From Cymbidium sinense (taxonomy: Eukaryota; Streptophyta; Magnoliopsida; Asparagales; Orchidaceae), in assembly GCA_021442155.1 (NCBI GenBank), contig CM038221.1, positions 145,877,601 to 145,941,600 on the forward strand: a stretch of DNA of 64,000 nucleotides, given 5' to 3'. Numbering within the stretch: position 1 is the first letter of the stretch; every line of letters starts with the position of its first letter. The notes below the pieces were generated by a model. It was given only the letters and a program-made list of their open reading frames with translations. It had not been told where the DNA came from and searched no databases. A program made the position numbers and the translations under genes. Below are positions 10,597 to 20,775 of this stretch, one piece after another.

Positions 10597-11567
10597 TGAT
10601 GTGGCACTAGAAATTCCACTAATCGAAGCACAAATCTTGATGTCAAAAGCAATCCTAAGTCAAACAAGTTCGAGCAAGCACTTAAAATATCATTAGATAT
10701 CAATTGAGTTCCTAAATATGGAGTGTTTATAATCAAAGTGTCTTGATGAGCGGATCTAACAAGCCCAAGATCTCATGATTCTGACTTCATTTGAGCATTC
10801 TAATACTTAAAATACATCAGATGATCAAGGGAATCATTTTGAGCAGTCCGATGGAGTGGGTCAAATTTTGTATGTATTTACAAAAATGTCAACCCTCTAA
10901 TCTATAAATAGCCCCTCATTCTTCATATGAGGAAAGCCCAAGCTAAAGAGAAGAGAGAGCTCTAACGCTTGAAGACCTCCAAGCACAAATGTGCCACCAC
11001 TCGACGGTCGCCGACCATCACCGTACGCCAACCACCGCAACCGTTATGCCGCTACCACTTCTCCAGCCAACCAATCGTTGGTCATCAATCATCAACCAAC
11101 CACTATTGTCGTCACCGCCAACCATCGCTGATTGCCATTATCGGCCAGCCATCCACCACCACCACCACATCGATCATCGCGGTCATCATCCGCCACCGTT
11201 ACCGATCAACACTGCGACCACCATTGGTCTCGCCACCGCTATCGCCATCGTTGCATTGCCATCACATCACCATCGCCAGGCCCAACCGTGCATCACCATC
11301 ACACCGCCACCAACAATTCATGTAACCACTTCAGATATATTATTATGGGATTCCATTATCGCTTTCATATATAATTATGTAATCTCGTTATCGAGAAAAC
11401 TTTGTACTCTGGAATAGATACATAATGGAAGATTTTATTAGAAATTTCGTGATTTTTCTGGGATTTTCCATGTAAAAATCCTAAAGTTTCTTATTCATTC
11501 TTTAAATATCTGTGTGTGATTACACAACAAAGCTACAAACTTTTATTCTACCATTGGTTTTCTAGCA
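10597..11567 (+). repeat. LTR copy 3, the 5' LTR of the full interior
   Basis: TGATGTGGCACTAG to TTTTCTAGCA, TATA box at 10903-10910, C-rich tract at about 10985-11320. The gag-pol interior follows directly. Confidence 0.87.
10903..10910 (+). promoter_or_regulatory. TATA box, LTR copy 3
   Basis: TATAAATA. This copy would have driven the full-length transcript of the level-1 element. Confidence 0.62.
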
Positions 11568-11617
11568 ATTTTTTATCATCCAAAAAAGAAATAAAAAAAT
11601 TGAAAGTTCATTCTGGA

Positions 11618-11637
11618 GTTTGGCACCATCTATGGAA
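11618..11637 (+). other. Primer-binding site of the level-1 interior
   Basis: GTTTGGCACCATCTATGGAA resembles the TTTGGCGCCGTCTGTGGGAA type found in many plant Tat elements. It lies about 50 bases after the LTR end; the extra bases are absent after LTR copy 2, so they look like a small insertion here. Confidence 0.6.
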
Positions 11638-11673
11638 TCAAACCCCACAATCATAATCTCGTGAACACGCATT

Positions 11674-12270
11674 ATGGCCAACAAGACATGCAACAATGGA
11701 GCCTCCCACTCCAACTCCCATCACTCATGAAATCAATCCTTGAACCAAGGATGCTAAGCTTCTACCTCACTTCTCTCTGATAGGCACGACCTTATCGGTG
11801 ACAGTGTAACATGAATCTCTCTAGAAGATCATATTCGCTGATTGGAAGAGTCTCAAAATGAGATAATATGACTTTTACAAGAAACTCAGTATCCACTACT
11901 GTGGAAAATGCATCTCCCCAAGACTGATCGTTAGTCAGGGGAGGTCAAAATGCTAATACAGGGCCTTCTCGCTATCAAGCTGAGGTTCCTCCACTTCCAA
12001 ATCATGATGCTGACCTCCTTAACACCTCTAGTTCTACTCATCCATCACCTGCAGCTCAACCGATTACTAATCCATCAATTGTGTAGCAAGCGTTCTTGTC
12101 TTATTGATTCCAGTCATGTATACATGTGGACTTACAACTTAATGCCAAAAGAATTCCACTTTAAAGATGGAAATCATCTTCCCTCTCTCATATCTCTGAG
12201 TCTTCATCTTAAAGATAGAATTATGTTGTCCTTGAAGAATTTTCTCGACAAGTGACTCATTCAAATTTAA
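11674..12270 (+). pseudogene. gag: Gag and protease remnant of the level-1 element
   Basis: An ATG at 11674 opens a short frame starting MANKTCNNGASHSN that soon meets stops. Further on are Ser/Pro/His-rich pieces typical of the poorly conserved gag N-terminus of Tat elements. The capsid core and nearly all of the protease appear to be missing between about 12000 and 12270: normally more than 1 kb would separate the gag start from the protease-RT linker, but here there is under 600 bp. No zinc knuckle was found. This explains loss of particle formation independently of the later insertion in RT. Confidence 0.5.
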
Positions 12271-12273
12271 TTC

Positions 12274-13078
12274 ATGGTGGTCAAGTCAGATTTGGCGTAC
12301 AATGCTATCTTCGGAAGGTCCCTCCAATCAATTTTTGGTGTTGTTACTTTGGTATCTCATCTTAAGATGAAATTTCCAACCCTCGTTGGGGTTAGAGTGG
12401 TCTGTGAAAATCAACAAATAACAAGCAACATGATAAGCTCAACCATACCCTTCTGACCTTGATAGAAGTTTAATTTTGAGATGAAAAAGTACCCCAGAGA
12501 GCTTTGCTTGTAGAAGACTTACTCCTTGTTTCATTATCAGATGACCAACCTTTATGAATAGTGAAAGTCGAATCTTGCTCTTAGAGCAAAGAAAGATACA
12601 TACTTCTTGCATGACACATTCTTTGCTTGGAGTTTGGCGATATGCAACCAATGTGATCATGCACTCCCTCAAGATTGATCCAACATTCAAATTGATCATC
12701 CAAAAGAAGCGAAGCTTTGCACCTGATCACCTCAGGCTATTGAACAAGAAGTTAATAAGCTCTTAGAAGCGAGATTCATACGAGAAAAATATTACCTAGG
12801 CTAGCAAATGTTATCATGGTTAAGAAAATAAATGGAACTTGGAGAATGTGTATTGATTGGATCTCAACAAAGCTTGCCCGAAAGATAGTTTTCCCCTCCC
12901 CTGAATTGATCAATTGGTTGATGTTACATCTGGGCATCAAATGCTTAGTTTTTTGGATGCTTACTCAAGTTACAACCAAATAAAATGGACTCAACTGATG
13001 AAGAAGCCACATTGTTTCAAACATATAAAGGTTTATATTATTACAAGTTATATTGTTCGGTTAAAAATATTGTGCTAT
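12274..13078 (+). pseudogene. pol: Protease-RT linker and N-terminal half of reverse transcriptase (level 1)
   Basis: The frame at 12274-12456 reads SDLAYNAIFGRSLQSIF and later LKMKFPT, matching the conserved linker (SAYNAILGRP...HLKMKFPT) before RT in Tat elements. From about 12660 pieces in shifting frames give IDPTFKLIIQKKRSFAP, LNKACPKDSFPLP and a Y-Y-K-L segment. These are RT fingers and palm up to the GLKNxGA block. The frame ends at 13078 exactly where the giant element is inserted; the next RT motif, ATYQ, resumes at 49992. Many stops and single-base shifts are present. Reverse transcriptase would copy the element RNA in the cytoplasmic particle, but this copy is dead. Confidence 0.82.
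13074..13078. repeat. Target-site duplication GCTAT (left, giant element)
   Basis: GCTAT matches GCTAC at 49991-49995 with one difference. Both belong to the RT codons for Ala-Thr of the interrupted level-1 pol. Confidence 0.85.
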
Positions 13079-14620
13079 TGTGGTGAATAAATTCTTATAA
13101 TGGAGTTGCCTTTCAAATCATGAAAGAAAGAGGAACCCTTAAAAGTTGGTCTTGACACTATACAGAATGAGATGTACTAATTTAGGTGATGAGATATATA
13201 TCAAGGTATAGGGTACTATCTCAAAGATGGAAGTCACCACCCTTTTAATGGAACCAATCACCTCAATAAGGACTTTTAAGGATGATCTGCATATGTACAG
13301 AGATTCTTCCCTACTTTACATGGAAAAGTAAAGTAGAGTTTATTTTAAAGTTAGGGCAAGCCCCCATAAATACATCTTAAGGGAGGATCCCTTAGAAAAT
13401 TCTGATTAAGGTAAATGATTGTTATCTCAAGAAGATTTCAATTGGAAGGACTATCAATTGATTGGTGTATTTTGAAGATCAAATGGGATTGATCAAAGAG
13501 GAAGTTATTATGCCAAAATGAGAGATGCTCAATGCTAGGAAACCTGAAAGCATCTCAAACTATCTTAAAATTAGGCTTTATATTTTAGAAATTGATTTAA
13601 TTTGTTTGAGTTATATTTTTTTAATAAAATTTTAAGACTTAAGATTCCTTAACACAAGATTAAAAAATGCCTAAGAGGTGAGGAATTATGCTTAAGGCCC
13701 ACAAAGCGGAGAACCTAAATCTAGGAAGCTTTGGCAAGGGCCAGAAGCACAACCTAAATCTAAGGCAAAAATGGGTAATTGGTTTACCTCCACAAGAGAG
13801 GATAAACCACCCGATAGCTTGGACTTACAACCACTGGGGTGGCCGCCAACTAACTCCTCCTATGATTTTAAATACATGTAGGCAAGTCTTATGCTTTATG
13901 CAAGATAGATAGGCCATTTTTTATTTAGAAGGAAGCTAAGTCCTTAAACTCACTCCTAAAGAGACTAGATCAAAAAGGGACATGCTTCATATGACCTAAA
14001 TCTAATGCATTTCAAATTTCATTTTATTTTCATTTTTGGACAATCATTTTGACTCAGGCTAATAGAATTTTTATGACTAATGTACGAGAAATAAGATTAT
14101 TGGCCAAAATCAGTGAAGGTATGAGGTGAGTTTCCACCACAGCCCTCAAAGATCAAGCCGGGTTGTCTGGGAGAGGTGGAAGCCCTCCAATCAAGAGTGA
14201 AATAAGAGGTATTTGTGCATGATATTATAAAGAAAATGCTTATCCAACTAATGGGTTGCTAATTCTTTTATCTTGATTTTAATCCTAAGTTTTTTGTGAG
14301 GTTATGAGTTGTTTAATTTTAATTTGAATTATTAAGTTGGGTAAAAGATTTATTTTTCCTTAAAGAGCCTAATCCACATCCAGGCCATACAAAAAGAAAA
14401 AATAGGAAAGCATGCCACTTAATGCAAAAGCTAAACAAATCATCAATCAATTTATAAAGCTAATCGCAAAAGAATAAATGATCGTTTGTGGTCGGGAACC
14501 ACCGCACAAACCCAAAAATATCAAATGTGGGTAGCCAAGCTCTACCCTTATACAACCCGGATTACAAATGAATATTACAATAAAGTAAAGGAACTTATTG
14601 TTATGGGGGTCTTCAAGCTT

Positions 14621-14680
14621 AATTCTTCTTTCTTCTTTCTTCTTTCTTCTTTCTCCTTCTTTTCTTTCTTTCTTCTTTTG
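14621..14680. repeat. Pyrimidine (TTC/TTTC) tract in the left LTR
   Basis: An imperfect TTCTTTC tract follows TATGGGGGTCTTCAAGCTT. It recurs at about 37350-37420 and 44188-44234 in the other LTR copies with different lengths. On the element's sense strand it is a GAAA/GAAGAA purine tract. Short frames over it are low-complexity shadows. Confidence 0.7.
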
Positions 14681-16773
14681 GTTCCTCCTTTGGATGGTTG
14701 GATGGTAGATGCTCCAAAGCTTCACATGGTGCATAGGATGAGATCTTGTAACAAATGCTCATCCTAATCTCCCATAACAAGTCATTCTAAAATCCTAAAT
14801 ATATAAGTTTTTTACATGAAAAGGAAAAGTAGAAAATCTAGCTAACTTGTAAACAAGGTTAATTAATCACACCACAAATCCCAAGCATGTATATTGGACT
14901 TATCCCCACATCATGGGTGACTAAGTCCACGGCCTATGAATTATGCTAAGGGTATAAGCACTGCAAGCAAGAAGCATTTATATTTTATTTATGATAGTCC
15001 CTTTAGCACAATCCCCTGTAAAAGAATAGTTAGACTAAGCACATCCTACCATTCATTCTATGAGCATACACCCATCATTCAGTCTAAAATATATATCACA
15101 AAATAAAATAAAAGCATCAATCCATGCAACTAACCTAAAGCTAGAAGTGGCGACTTAGGCTAATGTGTGTGCTTTGAAGGTTTGTATGGTATGCTTAGCT
15201 TAGGACTTTGGGTTCAAATTTTTTAAGTGTGAAGAACATGTTCAACTTAGAGGAGGGTTTCATTTAAGTTATTTAGGTATTTTGGATTGATTTTATTTCA
15301 TGTTTTATTTTGTTTTAAGTAAAAAACTACAATTAATTACTAAGTTATGAGAGGGAAAGAGAAGAGAACTTCTCTTCCTTCCCTAATCCTTAAGCAATTT
15401 CTAAAGTTCACATTTTAATTTCATTTAGGTGAATGTTTTGATTACATCTTTTAATCAATCCTAAGTTTAGATAAGCCCTAAACAAATCTATTCAAAAAGA
15501 AAGACATTTTAAGATTAAATAAAATGAATCAAAATTCACATAACACACATTACTTCAATTCTTTTCCCAACATATATAACATGCATATGGATGGACCCTA
15601 AGCATATCTATATATGCAAATAAGAATAGTTAACACACTTTATGATGCATGCTAAGTAATTCATTTAAGAAAATTTAGAAGTTGAATATGCATGATTTTT
15701 CTTAAGTATAAAATTTTCCTTATCCAAAATTTCACATACATACATGAAAGTAAGAAAGGCATAAGTGAGTACAAGCCATTATTAACCAAAGGTGTAAGGT
15801 ACCTACTTAAATCTACTTAAAGCCTACAACCGGGTTGACGACTAATATACCACTTTCCTTAAGTACAAACATATATGTAAAAGAAATGAAAAGGAAGATG
15901 CAAAATTTTTTTAATAGTTTCATTTTGTTTATGCAATTTATTCATGTAAGTTTAGGCAATCCTTCTTAGATTTGCATAGAATGAATAGGGTATAGAATTA
16001 AGTAAGTAGGTTCTTTTCAAATGAACCCTACACCTTACAACTCTATTCAAAATTATGCTACCAAGAGAAGGAAAGAAAAGGCCACACTAAACATGACTTT
16101 ATAATCTATCACATGCAAGCTTATAATTAAAGTATAAGTAGCACACTTTCATATTTGGTATTTCATTTGTAATTTTTCAAAATATTTTGGATTTAGTAGT
16201 GATAATAGCCACTCATATTTTACTTTACCCAACACATGCACATTTGACATAAAGTAAACAATTTTCATTTTAAAATTTGAAACATGAAATTATGAATGCA
16301 TGAATCACATGACATACAATTTTACATGTTGGGAAAGATATAAAGTAATGCAATCATGTAAAAAAAACTCACTTTACTTAAATCCTAAAGACATTCTTTA
16401 AAGAATAAGAAAATTTAGAATAAATCAAAGTGAATTTCAAAATAATTTTTGTTTAGTTTGAAGTTTGATTTAATTTTAAAAAGGTGAGATGAGTTTGCTA
16501 TTCCTAACCCATTCCCACATATGTTTTGCATTTTTGTTTAATTTTTAGGCAATTAAATCCATTTTAAGCATTGATTATGTTAAGGTATGAATTAAGTGGC
16601 TTAATTAACCCTTACCTACACCACCTTAGAAAAATTAACTAAGAAATTATGAGCAAATGAGATGACATAAAACCCACAAGGTAATTAAATTTGTAATGCA
16701 CCTAATAATGAAATGGCCTAATACAATTTGGCTCACAATTAAAAGTTAATTATGCTAAGGGTTTTTAGTACTT

Positions 16774-16810
16774 TTAAAACACCCTTTCATAAGTATGAAA
16801 GGGGTTTTAA
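16774..16810. repeat. LTR hairpin with 17-bp arms
   Basis: The left arm at 16774-16791 (TTAAAACACCCTTTCATA) and right arm at 16794-16810 (TATGAAAGGGGTTTTAA) pair fully except for one extra A. Shortened versions lie near 39508-39543 and 45770-45800. Confidence 0.7.
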
Positions 16811-18599
16811 TTTTCTTAATTAGACTTAGGCTATTAAACATCTAAGATTCTACCCAAGGTAGATTACTTAAGTTCTGGAACTTTTTAGAATTTTTTTTTA
16901 AATTATTTAAAGGGATATTTAATGAGTTAACCCTTAATTAAGAAAGGATTAAGGAGAGAAAGGGATTTAGAGAAGAATAGGGAAATATCCCAAAATTATT
17001 CTATACCTCCACTACTCAACCTTAATCAAACTTAATCAAGGGTAAATCCACTAATCACACCTTAATCACCCTTAATTACATAAAAAGGGTAATTTGAGAA
17101 TGAAATAACAATTTTCCCAATTAAGGCCTCAATAAATCTCAAGAAAATTAGGGGAGGCAGAGGTCATCCCTTAAAATGAACCCTACAAATTTAAGATTAA
17201 TTAGTGACTTAATTAGAGAATAATTAGATAATTAAAATTTCCAAAGAAACTCAAATTCAGAGAAAATGGGAATTCAAAATCCATTAAAAATATTTTTAAA
17301 ATATTCTAGATGAAATTATCTATCCATAGCATTTTTCCTTTTTTTTCTGATTTTTCTATGAAGAGTTCTGATTTTTAGAAGATTTCTAATTAATTAGGAA
17401 TTAAAACCCTAACTAATCGCTTAATGCTCACATCAATGCGGCGGTGATCAGTGCTTTAAACGCGGCATGCGGAACCATCCACTTAAATATCAATCAAGAA
17501 GAAGGCTTGGTATGCGCGCTAAATCTTGGCCATCCGATCAAAGATCGGACGGTGATTAACCGCTTAAATTAGATAAAAGGATTTATAAAATCATAATGAT
17601 CTTAAAAATGTGCGGATGGATGGCTAAGATGAGCCAATCTTACCTGAGAATGAATGGAGACCTTCCATGATCCAAGGGGAGATCCGAGCCTGATCTAGCA
17701 TAGAATCATTCAAGACTCAACCCACTCCATCTAGAGAATGAGCAGCCAATCCAATGGTGGATTTCACATCAATGAAAATTCCTTTCACAAAGGACCAACA
17801 CCTCTAATGAGTGGTCAAAAAATCACATACCTCACCGCTCGAGATTGATGAGGTAGCTTCGTCAGTGGAGCCCGTTGAAGTTCCTAGGCCTTGGTGGATT
17901 GATGGGTGGACCAACTCCTCTTCAAGATCCTTGCGACTTTGATAATTAAGGCTCTCCATGTGGGAACTCAAATGGATGCTTGAGCAACTTGGTTCCTATA
18001 TCAAGTGCAAGAGGAATTGGGTTAATTTGGAATGAGGAAGAACTTGGCTCTTCAATGGACCTCCCTATTTTGCATTATGCAAAACCAAGAATGAAGAATT
18101 CAAATCCTTTAGGGACCTTGGGAAAGCTCTCTGCTAAAGGTTCCTTGGCTCCAAATCAAGAGTGAAGATAAATGAATTAGGGGAGTACATCTCCCCATGG
18201 CAATGGGATCACCCATTAGTTGTCATTTTGATCCAATTGACCATATGGGGTGAGCTGTTTAGGCTATTAGATCATTGCACATGGTCGGTTTGGCCAGAGT
18301 AGTGGAATGCCAACTTCCCATGTGCATCAAAATGAGCTTAGGAGGGAGTTTGAAAGTTCAATTTCAAGGCTAAGGGTCTGGTTTGGTCCATGGGTTAAAT
18401 AAACCCATTGGGTTGGTGCACCACTCATCACTAAGTCCCCTTGAGCTTTTAGGAAAGCCTCAAGTGATTGTGATGAGGGTATGACCAAATACCAATGGGC
18501 TAGCCAAAATTTGTTCTATGGCCTTGGGGTAAAATGGTCATCATTATTTTTTTTCACTTTGTGTTTGGTATGTTGAGAAAATAGGTTTGGCCAAGTTTC

Positions 18600-19430
18600 A
18601 TTGGATTTGGAATCCATTTGATAGCATTTGGCTCATGTTGACCCATTTAGGTCAGGTTGACCAATAGGTCAAATTGGGTCAAACTAAGGGTTGGGTCAAG
18701 TTCATATGACCATTTGAAATATTTTGGTGCCTTTGGTTTGGTTCAATTTGGATTAGATTTGATTTTGGCTCATATGACTGTAGGTCAAATGGGTTGTTGA
18801 CCCATTTGACCTATTTGGGTTAGGTCAAGGGTAGGTTTAGGTTTGGTTAGTCATATGGAGTGGATTGGTATCTTTGTTTCCAATCAATTTTGGCTCAACA
18901 TGACCCCTTTAGGTCATGTTGGGTCTAAGATCAATTAGGCTATGTTGGGTCTAGTTGGCCAATTGAAGCTTTGGTCAAGTTCCACAAGTGATTTGAGATG
19001 GACTTGACCCATTGGTTTTAATTAATTTGGCTTAGATTAAGTTTTGACACATTTTGGCCCTTTAGGTCAAAATGGGTCAACTTGGGTCAAGTGGGCCAAA
19101 TGGGCTATGTTAGGCTCAAATGTTGGCTTGGTCAAGTTCAAACATTGGTCATGAATGAACTTAGATCAATGGTTTCAACCAATTTGGCCTATGGTGGATT
19201 TTGGCTATGTTAGATTTCATTTTAGGTTAAGTGTTGACTTGGTCAACCCTTAGGTTTGACTTGGTTTGACTCAATTTGATTGATTGAGCATCCCATGATG
19301 ATTGTTGACCATGATGAGAGGGATATATGAGTTTGGTTCAATCCAATTTGGTTAGGATCAAAGTTGGCTCATAAGGGTACTTTAGGTCACTTTGGGTTAA
19401 GTGAGCCTAAGTGGGTCAAATGGCTTGGTC
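18600..19430. repeat. GGTCAA/TTGACC palindromic repeat block in the left LTR
   Basis: Successive units carry a near-constant TTTAGGTCA centre. Their flanks form unit-specific hairpins, for example GGTCAAATGGGT at 18783-18794 with ACCCATTTGACC at 18800-18811, and ACATGACC with GGTCATGT near 18898-18921. The corresponding blocks in the other copies are about 41340-42230 and 47720-48620. Confidence 0.7.
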
Positions 19431-19863
19431 AAAGCTTGATTTGAAGTTTGTTGATCTTGTATATGGACTTATGATTGAAAATAAATCCATTTACAAAGAA
19501 CAAGTCAAATGGATTTTGATCCATTTGAAAATTTCATATTCAAAGGAAGAATATGAAGGAGTCTTGGGTTTGATTTTTGATTTAGGTTTTGATTGTAGGA
19601 TTGGAGTTTGGATTTATATATGGACTCATGATTGTAGGATTGATTGAACCATGATAGAAAATCAAGAGTTTGACTTGATTTGAAAGTGATTTCACTAAGT
19701 TCAAGATTTTGACTTGAAAGGCATAGATTTGATTTTGATTTGATTTGAGTTTGATTTTTGGAATTGGTTTTGATTGTTTGAATTTTATTTCATTTATATA
19801 TGAGAATATAAATTGATCATGAGAAAATTTCAAGAATTTGAAAGAATTTAATCATGATTTAGG

Positions 19864-20435
19864 TTAAATCCATTAAAGGAATTTAAAGGATTTAAAGATA
19901 TTTTAATTTGAAATTTAATTTTTGAATTAGATTTGATTGATTTATATTTATATTTCATTTATATATGAGATCATAAATGAGAATACAAATAAATTCTAAG
20001 AAAATCTCATGATTTGGAAGTGGTTTGATCAAAGTTTAGGTTAAATCCATTAATGGAAAATTAAGAGATTTAAGGGAATTTCAAAGATTTTAAATTTTAA
20101 TTTTAATTTTTTTTTCCTTTGATTGATTGATTTATGTTTATATTTAATTTATATATGAGAATATAAATAAGAATATAAATAAATTTTGAAAATCCCAAGA
20201 TTTGAATTGATTTGATCAAGGTTTTGAGTTGATTTTGGCTATCCTTTAATGAAAATTAAAGGGACTTAAGAAAATTTTCATGAATTTATTTGGAATTTTG
20301 AATTTGATTTGATGAGTTTGAATTTATATTTCATTTATGTATGGGAATATAAATGGATCATGAGAAAATCTCAAAGATTTAAATAGGTGTGAATCATGAT
20401 TTTGGTTAAGTCCTTAAGAAAGGGTTAAGGACTTA
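19864..20435. repeat. Tandem palindromic units of about 170-210 bp in the left LTR
   Basis: Four successive units each hold an A/T-rich hairpin whose stem differs by unit: TTAAATCCATTAAA at 19864-19877 pairing with 19882-19895, an AAATCCATTAAT type near 20043, a degraded CCTTTAAT type near 20247, and TAAGTCCTTAA at 20407-20417 pairing with 20425-20435. A second palindrome around ATTTATATTTCATTTATATA recurs once per unit. Equivalent blocks lie at about 42650-43240 and 49040-49640. Confidence 0.65.
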
Positions 20436-20775
20436 GGAATTTTGATAGATTTTGATCATGGGTTTCAATTGATTGAATAATGGATTTTAATCATGGAATT
20501 CAATCATGGAATTGATTTGAGTTTGAGAAAATCAAAATAGAATTAATTTGAGTTTGACTTGAAGGAAGGAAAGTGAGGAATGGTTTAAGCTAAAGGGTAG
20601 GAGATTTTCCTAACACCCAAGGCATGACTCTATGGCTAACTCTTCTAAGTCTTCTAGGGGATAGGGAGTGTCCACCTAATCACTAGATGTATCTTAAGAC
20701 TAAGGAACTCTTAAAGTCTAAGAGAATCCTAAGCCTAAGATGGAGGTGTTGAGAGCTCTAAAAATGAGGTCAACA

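Larger units (their letters stand above)
13079..20775 (-). repeat. Left LTR (3' LTR by coding direction) of the giant element, 7.7 kb
   Basis: Homologous to 35810-43602 and to the split right LTR. On the plus strand it starts with TGTGGTGAATAAATTC and a GGAGTTGCC motif and ends GAGGTCAACA. Landmarks are a pyrimidine tract at 14621-14680, a hairpin at 16774-16810, a GC-richer block at about 17420-17720, GGTCAA-rich palindromic repeats at 18600-19430 and palindromic tandem units at 19864-20435. The short frame at 19411-19647 lies within the repeats and is not a gene. At 7.7 kb the LTR alone is larger than many whole retroelements. Confidence 0.9.

Noticed and set aside
8443..11417. Pro/His/Thr-rich open frames (for example 8443-8676, 9680-10003, 10989-11417, also 56704-57159)
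   Set aside because: They overlap in several frames over the C-rich minisatellite of the LTRs, have no recognisable domain and recur only as part of the repeat.
14447..14767. Lys/Glu-rich (minus) or Phe/Ser-rich (plus) frames over the TTC tract, also at 37228-37507 and 44021-44317
   Set aside because: They are simple-sequence translations of the LTR pyrimidine tract with variable length between copies.
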